A stretch of DNA of 64,000 nucleotides. Source: Pelagibius marinus (GTDB taxonomy: Bacteria; Pseudomonadota; Alphaproteobacteria; Kiloniellales; Kiloniellaceae). The DNA is taken from the NCBI RefSeq assembly GCF_014925385.1, contig NZ_JACSDK010000008.1:244694-308693 (forward strand), written 5' to 3'. Positions within the stretch are counted from its first letter, which is position 1; each line of letters starts with the position of its first letter. Both the position numbers and the translations under genes were made by a program. Below are positions 55,550 to 63,651 of the stretch, in pieces. The notes below the pieces were generated by a model. It ran no database searches, was not told the origin of the DNA, and was given only the letters and a program-made list of their open reading frames with translations.

Positions 55550-56869
55550 ATGCGTCGGGCTTTACCTTTGGTCTGCTTGGGAGCCTTCCTATCCACTCCA
55601 TTTATAGGATTTGCCGTTGGTAGCGGTCCGGCAGGAAGCAATGACGTATTGACGGATACGACGAGAGGAGTTTCGTGGATTGCTTCGATACTTGTTTTTC
55701 TTGGACTGGGGTTCTCTGTTGGTTTCTTAATGGAGAATAAGCTGCTGGGGCTAGCAATCGACTGGCGTAATCGCTACAGCCTCTCCCGGTTTCAGGTTCT
55801 GCTTTGGACGCTGTTAGCTATCCCTACCATTTATTGCGCCCTAATGCTTAATGCGCTGCGAGGTTGGAGTCTCGACGAGGCTGCGCACGTGGAGTTGTCT
55901 ATTGACTGGACGCTGGTTGCATTGATGGGGATAAGCGTTGGAACCGTCCTTGCTGCTCCGCTTGCATTGAGCGTGAAGGCCGCTGCGGAGCCGACGCCCG
56001 CTCAGATTGACAACGCTGTCTACCGGGCATCCGTCCGAGAAAATGCTCCGCAAGGAGCCATCATGGCAACGGGCCAAGTGCTAACTCGCGATTCAGCCGA
56101 ACGGGCGCTCTTGTCTGACCTCTTTAGGGGTGAGGAGACAGGAAATGCGGGAACGATCGATATCGCGAGAGTGCAGATGCTCGTGCTGACCTTGGTGGTG
56201 TGGTTGGTGTATTTCGTGCTGGTTGCTGCGGAGTTCTTTCACAGCACGGACGTCACAGGCATGCTCGCCGGCCTCCCTACCTTCAGTTCCTCGCTCCTGA
56301 CACTTGTTCTTGTATCACACGGAGGGTATATCGCCGGTAAGGTAGTGCCAGGCGGAGATGCGCCGCGCGAGGGTACAAGTCGGGATCTGGCTCGAATCAA
56401 CAAGGTCGAGATGAGTGCTCTGGCACTAGCAACAGAGATTGACGACTATATTCGTATAAAGGTGCGTCGCGAGGACATGCAGGCGTTGCCCCAACGGCTC
56501 GCTGAGCAGGTACGGCAGGTGGCCCTAGATTCACGAGCGCTCAATGACAAGATCGCTAGCGGGGTATCGGTTGGGGAGGCGCTCGCCCGCCTTGAGGGTC
56601 GGATTGACGCATTTGGAGCAGCATTCAGGAGTAGTCAGGCTCATATGGTTGCGAATGGCCAAGATATGCCGTCACCAGAGTTGATACTCGCCGTCAAGCA
56701 AGGTTTGCTAAAGGAGGGGTTTCTCCAGACGGCCGATCTCGTACCAAAATGGAGAACGGTAGATGAAGCGGCACTGGGAAGGTTCTTGGTTGAGCAGGGA
56801 GTGCCCAAAGAGGTAATTGGCGGAAGCTTGGTCGATCGCTTAGAAGCCGTCGAGGTGCTCATAAAGTAG
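55550..56869 (+). CDS. polytopic membrane protein with C-terminal PG-binding-like segment
   Basis: About 439 residues from ATG 55550, which has the strong site AAGGAGAGGACG; an earlier ATG at 55520 overlapping the lipoprotein stop is less likely. The N-terminus is a signal or first helix (LPLVCLGAFLSTPFIGFAVG). Further helices: WIASILVFLGLGFSVGFLM, SRFQVLLWTLLAIPTIYCALML, WTLVALMGISVGTVLAAPLAL, VQMLVLTLVVWLVYFVLVAAEFF and SSLLTLVLVSHGGYIAG. A cytoplasmic helical region follows, and the last 65 residues (VKQGLLKEGFLQTADLVPKWRTVDEAALGRFLVEQGV) recall a PG-binding unit like those in the lipoprotein. The pair is likely one functional unit. No known family. Confidence 0.65.
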   Translation: MRRALPLVCLGAFLSTPFIGFAVGSGPAGSNDVLTDTTRGVSWIASILVFLGLGFSVGFLMENKLLGLAIDWRNRYSLSRFQVLLWTLLAIPTIYCALMLNALRGWSLDEAAHVELSIDWTLVALMGISVGTVLAAPLALSVKAAAEPTPAQIDNAVYRASVRENAPQGAIMATGQVLTRDSAERALLSDLFRGEETGNAGTIDIARVQMLVLTLVVWLVYFVLVAAEFFHSTDVTGMLAGLPTFSSSLLTLVLVSHGGYIAGKVVPGGDAPREGTSRDLARINKVEMSALALATEIDDYIRIKVRREDMQALPQRLAEQVRQVALDSRALNDKIASGVSVGEALARLEGRIDAFGAAFRSSQAHMVANGQDMPSPELILAVKQGLLKEGFLQTADLVPKWRTVDEAALGRFLVEQGVPKEVIGGSLVDRLEAVEVLIK

Positions 56870-57114
56870 AGCCAGCAACATCTGGCATACCCCAAGCGTT
56901 CTCAGTTCAATATTTGCAGATTGGAGGCTTCATGGACGTGAGCCAGAGTCATCATAGTTTGCGCTCGCGTCAGCGATTGGAAAGGGTCGGCTTATTCTGA
57001 CAACACCCGGGCCCCTCTAGTGCGCGTGCAGGGGTTCTTGGAGAGACATGAAAAACGACCGCCCTCGGGCCTTGGTCAAGAGGCCGCGGTTCGTCGTTGA
57101 GAGGAAAGCCGGGT

Positions 57115-58002
57115 ATGGCGAATTCGACCGATCAAATCGACCGCGCCGGTATGCACGCTGTTGCGCAGATCTTCACGAGACTGAAGTGGATTTTCCGTGA
57201 ACAACCGACGAGCGACTACGGGATCGACGCTCAAGCCGAGAAGCTAAATCCGGATGGGCAAGCTGGTGGCAAGCTGATCGCATTGCAGATCAAGACCGGG
57301 GCATCATACTTTCGTAAGCGCGGTGATGAGTACGTCTTTTATGGTGAGGCGCGCCACCGGGAATATTGGACGAACCACTCTCTTCCGGTCTTTCTGATCC
57401 TCCACAATCCCGACACCGGGGTTACGCTTTGGCAGCGGATCGAGCGACATCTGATTGAGGATGGGAAGGATGGTCGTTGGGCAATTGGGATTCCTACCGA
57501 CCAGACTTTAGACGAGAACCACGAGCGCTACATAGCGGCCGGTGTGGCATCCGATCTCCCCAGCTTGCGGCGCGCCCGCTTGGCGCTGGACCTGCCACTC
57601 ATTATGCAGTTCGCGGGGCATTCCCGGTGCTATCTCCGAATAGAAGACTGGGTGAACAAGACCCTGAATTTTCGGGGTGCGGAGGTCGTGTTCAGCGATG
57701 ACCCCGACGACGAAGCCGACCTGAGTATTGACGCTTGGATGCCCGCGTACACCATAGAGTACTATATGGCCGTTTTCTTTCCGTGGCTCGACTGGAGCTT
57801 GCACGAGTACATTGGCGAGGAAGAAGGATCTAACGAGGTCGCCGTTCACATTCTCGAAGTTGAACTGTCAGCAGTAGGTAAAGCAACCCTTCTGCTTGAG
57901 GATTTTTATAGATCGGAACTGCCTCCATTCACGCCGGCACTCGACGAGTCGTTTCACGAGGTCGAATGGGAAGCAGTGGACGCGGACGACATAGATTTCT
58001 AA
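57115..58002 (+). CDS. DUF4365 domain protein (PD-(D/E)xK nuclease-like)
   Basis: The 295-residue protein starts at ATG 57115 behind GAGAGGAAAG. DUF4365 is seen in FREQPTSDYGIDAQAEKLN and GKLIALQIKTGASYF: Asp34 or Asp37 and the QxK motif at 58-60 fit the PD-(D/E)xK nuclease core. Later YVFYGEARHREYWTNHSLPVFLILHN agrees. The C-terminal 120 residues are acidic and unassigned. DUF4365 proteins often occur in defence islands or next to restriction genes. A role in defence is inference. Confidence 0.8.
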   Translation: MANSTDQIDRAGMHAVAQIFTRLKWIFREQPTSDYGIDAQAEKLNPDGQAGGKLIALQIKTGASYFRKRGDEYVFYGEARHREYWTNHSLPVFLILHNPDTGVTLWQRIERHLIEDGKDGRWAIGIPTDQTLDENHERYIAAGVASDLPSLRRARLALDLPLIMQFAGHSRCYLRIEDWVNKTLNFRGAEVVFSDDPDDEADLSIDAWMPAYTIEYYMAVFFPWLDWSLHEYIGEEEGSNEVAVHILEVELSAVGKATLLLEDFYRSELPPFTPALDESFHEVEWEAVDADDIDF

Positions 58003-58199
58003 TGATTAGGTGACCGGAACTCCCCGGCTTTAAGGAAGTCATCTGCACTCATAGTGCGCCGGCATATCGCTTCCTTCCAGATGACGGCTACCCACCTCCC
58101 ACCACTACCGTTTTAATCACTCGGCCAAAGTGTACGGTCACACCAGATAGGGTGCGGCCGCGGTCGCGGCCGCGCGGTTGTCTGTCTTCAAGGGGAAGG

Positions 58200-58390
58200 G
58201 AGATTCCGACCCCCCTTCCCTCGCAAGGACAATCAGCCGGGCCCCCGTGTCCTCGCCTGCGGCTGCGGGCCGCACCAACCCGGCAGATTCCCCTTGCCCC
58301 CTTCCCCTCCGCTGTTCGCCACGAGGCAGGGGTTGATGCGCGGCATCACCCCCCTTCGGGGATTGAACAACATCGGAGGACAGCGACATG
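58200..58390 (+). repeat. duplicated leader, copy B
   Basis: This 191-base segment matches copy A at 48941-49129 and ends at the ATG of the methyltransferase gene. It has a GC-rich hairpin CCCCC-TTCG-GGG just before the site GGAGGACAGCGAC. Upstream, 58003-58199 is an intergenic stretch with no gene and a palindromic TGCGGCCGCGGTCGCGGCCGC run. Confidence 0.7.
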
Positions 58391-59185
58391 GGGAAACTCA
58401 CGAAGAACCAGACCCGCCGGCACGAGCAAGCCTGCGCCCTGCTGGAGAAAGACGAGCTAACCTTTGATGAGAAATGGTTCGTTCTGGAGAACTGGCACGA
58501 GGGCGCCAGCCATCTGAACACCGCCGCCGGGGCCTTCTTTACCCCCGTGGACCTCGCCTGCGACTTCAAGCTTGAGATTTGTGGCTCGAAGGTCATCGAC
58601 CTCTGCGCCGGGATCGGCGTCTTGAGCTTCATGCACTACCACCGCCAGGCCCACGACCGGCGGCCCGAGATAACCTGCATCGACATCAACCCGGCCTATG
58701 TCGAGGTCGGCAAGAAGGTCCTCCCCGAGGCAACCTGGATCTGCGGCGACATCTTCGAGGTCTGCCGCACCCTGGGGGGCTTCGATGTGGCCATCGCCAA
58801 TCCGCCCTTTGGGCGCGGCATCAAGGCACCGGCGGCGCCCCGTTACCGTGGCCCTGAGTTCGAATTCAAGATTATCGACCTGGCCTCCGACCTGGCGACC
58901 TTCGGCGCCTTCATCGTTCCCCAGAAGTCAGCGGGCTTCGTCTACTCCGGTGCTCCCTGCTACGAGCGCCGGGAGAGTGAGGAATACCGCCGCTTTGCCC
59001 GCCAAACAGGCGTTCACCTGGAGGCTGGTTGCGGCATCGACACGACGGTCCACCAGGACGGCTGGCGCGACGTCTCCCCCCGCTGCGAAGTTGTCTGCTG
59101 CGAGTTCCCCGACCGCGCGCCCGAGCAGGTCGCATCGTCAACGAACTTCCCCGCCCCGGGCGCCGAGCAAATGAGCCTCCTTTGA
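58388..59185 (+). CDS. class I SAM-dependent (adenine-type) methyltransferase
   Basis: The 265-residue protein starts directly after leader copy B. It has the N6-adenine methyltransferase layout: VIDLCAGIGVLSF (SAM-binding motif I, near residue 78), ITCIDINPAYVEVG, then VAIANPPFGRG with the catalytic NPPF near residue 138, and SGAPCYERRESEEYRRF. It does not come with a restriction gene. Such solitary methyltransferases with this leader type are common on alphaproteobacterial plasmids and integrative elements. It may methylate DNA, or less likely RNA. Confidence 0.82.
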   Translation: MGKLTKNQTRRHEQACALLEKDELTFDEKWFVLENWHEGASHLNTAAGAFFTPVDLACDFKLEICGSKVIDLCAGIGVLSFMHYHRQAHDRRPEITCIDINPAYVEVGKKVLPEATWICGDIFEVCRTLGGFDVAIANPPFGRGIKAPAAPRYRGPEFEFKIIDLASDLATFGAFIVPQKSAGFVYSGAPCYERRESEEYRRFARQTGVHLEAGCGIDTTVHQDGWRDVSPRCEVVCCEFPDRAPEQVASSTNFPAPGAEQMSLL

Positions 59186-59253
59186 GGCTCACCCGGCACG
59201 ACATCAACAGCAATGAAGCCTTGGCCGGATGCGGCTTAGGCCTCATTGCTGTT
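59173..59253 (+). terminator. hairpins at the end of the methyltransferase gene
   Basis: GAGCCTC-CTTT-GAGGCTC at 59173-59190 spans the stop codon (TGA 59183-59185). A second 15-base stem, AACAGCAATGAAGCC at 59206-59220 with GGCCTCATTGCTGTT at 59239-59253 (one mismatch), follows. No T-tract follows either, so the terminator call is uncertain. The rest of 59254-59554 is intergenic with no gene found. Confidence 0.45.
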
Positions 59254-59554
59254 GGCTGCGTGGGCCCCCAATCACCGATACCGACGCTCACTCGCGGTGC
59301 CCGCTTGCTTTCAATTGCAATCAACCAAGCCTGCTAATCGGGGCAAACCGGACTAACGCGGCCGGCACGCTCACTTCTGCGAAGTGCCAGAAACGGCGCT
59401 TTGCATTCTAACTATTCAGCATGTGGCGGGCTACGTTAAGGTCGTTGTGAGCACACTGCGCAATTTACCTAGAACCGTTCGGTGCATTTTTCTTCTTTGG
59501 GTGTACTATCGTCTCAGGGTCTTTTGGTTCAACCCTCGCTGAGAGCGTGATCTC

Positions 59555-60805
59555 ATGGCGATCGCATTTGATCCCCAGAAGGGGACATTCAGCCCAGACT
59601 ATTCGGGTCTTTTTAGGCTAGCTAACGAACTTGGATTCATTCCAGACCCTCGGGAGCGTTTTCGGCGGACATTTAGTTTCATCCGCTCAAACAGGGGGTT
59701 CCTAGCTCAAGTTGGAGCGACTTACTACAAGAACCGAAATGTGGATCTGCTCGGCGGTGTTATTCCGCTCCTGGTAACTCCGAATTGGCTGATGGATCAG
59801 TTACAGCCTATAGAAGTTGAGCAAAACTATATGGAGATGGGTGAGTCAATTGATATTCCCATGACCTTTACTCCGAAAAAGTTGCCTATAAAAGGAACGT
59901 ATCTTGAAAACATTGTTGAAGTTATCTATGAGGGAAATATTGACAAATCACCTTATAGAAATGCTCTTTGTTACCGATTAACGAGAACCTTTAAAGAGAA
60001 TGGCGTTCAAAGATTTGAGTTCAGTACTTGTAAGTATTTTGACTACATCAATAGTTGCGAATATCTGATGTATGACTTTGCGCGCTCCCTGCTCCAAAAA
60101 ACGAAAAAGGGCAATCGCGCGATGGGCACCCCAAACATTGAGGAACGGCATCTTCAGTTCGAGCGACCAGTAGACCCCTTTGACCTCTTGAACCGCAGCA
60201 TGGTGCCTGGCACTAACACTCTCCTCGTTTTTCTAGATATCGATGATCCGATCATGTGGTTGCATTCTCGCGAGAATGCTTCCGCTATCGCCGAGGCTGT
60301 GAATACGGTTCACGTTGTGCCTGCAGGAACCTTCCAACCAGTCCACGTGGAAGATAGCTTTCACGAGCAAGATTTCTCTTTCTTTGCCAATGTCATGCGG
60401 GAGTTCGGCGAGGAACTATATGGCGACGAAGAAGTCATCGACCCATATCGCGTTAAACACAACATTTTCGAAAGAGACTCAATTCGACCGTATTTTCGGC
60501 TATGTTCGCGCGGGCTTGGGAAGTTGTTTTACGCAGGTATGGGATTGGATTGCCTAACGCTGAAGCCCGAAATTCTTACAATCATGGTGTTCGTAAGAAA
60601 GGATTTCGAGGACATATTCGGCCCGGTTGCATTCGATGCGCACAATGATGAAGGTGTTCCATTCTCCGTCCCTTTTACGAAAGACATGATCCATCAGCGC
60701 TTCAGTGACCCTAAAACGTTGCCGGCTGGAGCGGGTTGTTTGTACCAGGCTTACCAGCACTTCGACGAGATCCAGGCCGCTGTGCCATTGCAGGGAAAGA
60801 CTTAG
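59555..60805 (+). CDS. unknown protein with Nudix-like C-terminal motif
   Basis: The 416-residue soluble protein is clearly AT-richer than core genes. No family is recognised over its first 250 residues. Residues 255-290 read VPAGTFQP, then MREFGEELYG at 281-290. The REFGEEL block matches the second half of the Nudix box (REUxEE), but the first-half glutamate is not at the normal spacing (E271 instead of 274). Similar C-terminal modules occur at the ends of some bacterial regulators. It lies 120 bases upstream of an inositol-monophosphatase-like gene. A nucleotide-related role is inference. Confidence 0.6.
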   Translation: MAIAFDPQKGTFSPDYSGLFRLANELGFIPDPRERFRRTFSFIRSNRGFLAQVGATYYKNRNVDLLGGVIPLLVTPNWLMDQLQPIEVEQNYMEMGESIDIPMTFTPKKLPIKGTYLENIVEVIYEGNIDKSPYRNALCYRLTRTFKENGVQRFEFSTCKYFDYINSCEYLMYDFARSLLQKTKKGNRAMGTPNIEERHLQFERPVDPFDLLNRSMVPGTNTLLVFLDIDDPIMWLHSRENASAIAEAVNTVHVVPAGTFQPVHVEDSFHEQDFSFFANVMREFGEELYGDEEVIDPYRVKHNIFERDSIRPYFRLCSRGLGKLFYAGMGLDCLTLKPEILTIMVFVRKDFEDIFGPVAFDAHNDEGVPFSVPFTKDMIHQRFSDPKTLPAGAGCLYQAYQHFDEIQAAVPLQGKT

Positions 60806-60924
60806 GTGATTTCCATCTTGAGCACCAAGGTTATGGGCCAGCTGAAAATAGCGGTGTTACGTTCGGTCTTGCGTCACTCGTCTCTAACAACTCATCCCGA
60901 AGCCGCCGGCAAAGGCGGGACACA

Positions 60925-61950
60925 ATGAACTCCGGCGAACTTAGGCCTGTCTTCGATGATCTCGGAGACCTGCTGATAGGACTGGGCAAGCGTGTCCGCC
61001 ATCAGCTTCTTGGTCCCCGAGACATTGAGACCGATAGCCTAGTCGTCGGGCATCAAGCAGGCGATACGATCTATGCACTAGACCGGGAGGTGGAAAGAAC
61101 AATTATTGCTGTTGTTGAGAATTGGCCAGATGCAATTCGCCCAGTTCTCATCGTCGCTGAGGGACTTGGAAGTGATGGTCAATTCATGTCAGGCGATCCC
61201 AATCAGCCGTTGCGTTACCGACTACTCATCGATCCGATTGATGGCACTCGGAACCTTATGTATGACAAGCGGTCTGCTTGGTTCCTGGCCGCCATAGCTC
61301 CTGACAACGGTGAAGACACTTTTCTCTCGGCTAGCGTAGCATCAGTGATTGTTGAGTTGCCGCCCTCTAAGCAACTATGGGCAGACGATTTCCTATTCGT
61401 AAAGGGTCGTCCCATCGTCTGTAACAGAACTCGAATCGACACTGAGCAGTCATCTGAGCTGGTCGTTCGACCGAGTAGGGCAGCGGATCTACTCAATGGA
61501 TTCGGCCAAGTTGCGAACTTCTTTCCCGGAACTAAGGTGCTGGCAGCTGAGCTTATGGAAATGATCGTGCAATCGACGCTTGGCCAAGGTCAGACTGGGC
61601 AAGCAACAGTGTTCGACGATCAATATATTTCTACCGGCGGACAGTTCGTTGAGCTAATGCTTGGCCACGACAGGTTTTGTTGTGACCTGCGACCGCTCTT
61701 CTACGACATCTTGGAGAGGCGGAATGGCACCAAAATCCCTCGGGGTCTTGAGTGCCATCCTTACGACATCGCCGGATTTCCGGTCGCGGAGAGCGCCGGC
61801 GTAATCCTCACGGATGGGTTTGGCCGACAACTCGATGCACCTTTTGACACAACTCATCCAGTTCACTGGTGCGGATACGCCAACGAGGAACTGCGAGTGC
61901 TTATCGAGCCTGTGATCCAAGAGTGGCTGCGCCGAAACCTCGGTGACTAA
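60925..61950 (+). CDS. inositol monophosphatase-family phosphatase
   Basis: The 341-residue protein starts at ATG 60925. Family metal motifs are present: VAEGLGSDG (metal Glu), DPIDGTRNLMYD near residue 110 (the DPIDGT core with two ligands), and PYDIAGFPVAESAG near residue 285 in place of the usual WDxAAG motif. This is the FIG superfamily of Mg2+/Li+ sensitive phosphatases (IMPase, CysQ, FBPase) that act on inositol phosphates, PAP or fructose bisphosphate. Two insertions lengthen it relative to CysQ. The neighbouring gene with a Nudix-like motif suggests a nucleotide-type substrate, but this is not shown. Confidence 0.8.
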   Translation: MNSGELRPVFDDLGDLLIGLGKRVRHQLLGPRDIETDSLVVGHQAGDTIYALDREVERTIIAVVENWPDAIRPVLIVAEGLGSDGQFMSGDPNQPLRYRLLIDPIDGTRNLMYDKRSAWFLAAIAPDNGEDTFLSASVASVIVELPPSKQLWADDFLFVKGRPIVCNRTRIDTEQSSELVVRPSRAADLLNGFGQVANFFPGTKVLAAELMEMIVQSTLGQGQTGQATVFDDQYISTGGQFVELMLGHDRFCCDLRPLFYDILERRNGTKIPRGLECHPYDIAGFPVAESAGVILTDGFGRQLDAPFDTTHPVHWCGYANEELRVLIEPVIQEWLRRNLGD

Positions 61951-62073
61951 GTGTGAGAAGCGTCGCCTTAGGTTCTTGGCCGTGTGGAAACTCCCTCCGC
62001 GAGGCCACGTAGGCGCGGGCGGATCAAGAATTTGCCGCTCGGCGCATCAACTCGCCAATTCGGTCTCCACCGA

Positions 62074-63651
62074 GGCTGTAAGGAGCTCAGTTGGGCCCGT
62101 TAGCGGGATCTGACAGGGTGGCCGCGGTTGGATGCGCCCGGATAGGGCCGATCAGGCCCTCATTGCCGCCATCAGCGGGCCCGAATCCAGGATGTTGATG
62201 GCCCGGGTGAGATTGTAGGCGAGCACGTGCAGCGACATCTCTGTGGCGACGTTGGGTAGCCTCTTCATCAGGAAGTGCGTCGCCCCCATGCGGGCCTTGA
62301 TGGTGCCGAACGGGTGCTCGACCGTCTCCCGGCGCTGGCGCATGGCCTGTGGGTTCTCGTCCAGCCGCCGCTGGACGGCCTCCAGAACATGCTCGTTCTC
62401 CCAGCGGGTGATGCGTCGTTGAACACCTGTGGTGCAGCGATGCTTGATCGCGCAAGCTCGGCAGGCGGTGGTCCAGTAGCGCCGCAGCGTCAGTCCTTTT
62501 TCCTGGTTCGTGAAGTAGTACCTGAGGCGCTCTCCGGCCGGGCAGATGTAGACATCTTCATCCGCCAGGTAGCGAAAGTCGGCTTTGACGAAATGACCCT
62601 TGGCTTTGCTGCCGGATGTCATCGGCTTCGGCAGGGTGACCGTGATGCCGGCCTTCTCGCAGGCCAGGATCTCCTCGCCGCTGAAGTAGCCGCGGTCGGC
62701 CACGACATCCAGCTTGTCGACTTCGAGCCTGGCCATTGCCTTACGGGCCATCGCAAAGAGCTGGGATCGATCATTGCCGACGTTCGTGACCTCATGGGCC
62801 ACGATCAGATGATGCTCTGTGTCAACGGCTGCTTGCACGTTATAGCCCACCGTGCCGCTACCACGCCCGGATGTCGCCATCGAACGGGCATCGGGGTCGG
62901 TCAATGAGATCTGCTGGTCCGGTCTTTCCCGCCTCGCGGCGTCAAGCGCTTCCAGGCGCCCCATCTCTTCCTTGAGTTTCGCGATTTTCTCCTTCAGACG
63001 CGTGGTCCTCATTGTCTGGGCAAGGGACGGCTCCTGCCGGTCGCTGCTGTCGAGCTGGTGCAGATAGCGCGCGACGCTCTCCTCGATCTGCGCCATCCGT
63101 CGCTTCATCTTGGCTGCCGTGAAGTTGCGGTCCCGGTTGTTCACCGCTTTGAACTTGCTGCCGTCGATCGCCACGCTCGCCTCGGCCAAGAGGCCGAGCC
63201 GGCGGCAGAGTTCGACGAACCGAGCACAGACCTGGCGGATGGCCGGATCGTTGTCCTTGCGGAAGTCGGCGATCGTCTTGTGGTCGGGAGCCAGCCGACC
63301 GGTCAGCCACATGACCTCCAAGTTGCGCCCGGCCTCGCGCTCGAGCCGGCGGCTCGACTGCACCCGGTTCAGATAGCCATAGACGTAGAGCTTCAGCAGG
63401 ACCGCCGGATGATAAGAGGGCCGGCCCGTCTCCTTGGGTTCGATCCTGCTGAACCCCAGTTCGCCCAGATCCAGCTCATCGACAAATACGTCGATCACCC
63501 GGGCTGGATTCTCCTCATCGACCCAGTCCTCCAGACAGTCCGGAAATAACGTCGACTGGCTGCGATCCAACCCTTCAACAAAGCGCCGCATCCGATCCTC
63601 CCCCCGATGCATGCGAGAGAATCGTACCACGCACCGCGTTCTTACACAGCC
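62074..63651. mobile_element. IS1182-family insertion sequence (ends approximate)
   Basis: The transposase gene is bracketed by GGCTGT (62074-62079) and ACAGCC (63646-63651), i.e. GGCTGTAAGGA on the left and GGCTGTGTAAGAA reading inward on the right. The matched interval is about 1.58 kb, suitable for this family. No clear target duplication was seen beside these ends, so the exact ends remain open. Confidence 0.45.
62152..63591 (-). CDS. IS1182-family DDE transposase
   Basis: The 479-residue transposase starts at ATG 63591 behind GGGGGGAGG. It opens MRRFVEGLDRSQSTLFPDCLEDWVDEENPARVIDVFVDELDL and shows IS1182 family blocks: RPSYHPAVLLKLYVYGYLNRVQSSRRLEREAGRNLEVMWLTGRLAPDHKTIADFR, VAIDGSKFKAVN with the first aspartate, VVADRGYFSGEEI with the second, and TVEHPFGTIKARMG carrying the glutamate. 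The gene appears complete and could be active. A leader-like frame extends the N-terminus, but homology starts here. Confidence 0.92.
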   Translation of the reverse strand: MRRFVEGLDRSQSTLFPDCLEDWVDEENPARVIDVFVDELDLGELGFSRIEPKETGRPSYHPAVLLKLYVYGYLNRVQSSRRLEREAGRNLEVMWLTGRLAPDHKTIADFRKDNDPAIRQVCARFVELCRRLGLLAEASVAIDGSKFKAVNNRDRNFTAAKMKRRMAQIEESVARYLHQLDSSDRQEPSLAQTMRTTRLKEKIAKLKEEMGRLEALDAARRERPDQQISLTDPDARSMATSGRGSGTVGYNVQAAVDTEHHLIVAHEVTNVGNDRSQLFAMARKAMARLEVDKLDVVADRGYFSGEEILACEKAGITVTLPKPMTSGSKAKGHFVKADFRYLADEDVYICPAGERLRYYFTNQEKGLTLRRYWTTACRACAIKHRCTTGVQRRITRWENEHVLEAVQRRLDENPQAMRQRRETVEHPFGTIKARMGATHFLMKRLPNVATEMSLHVLAYNLTRAINILDSGPLMAAMRA

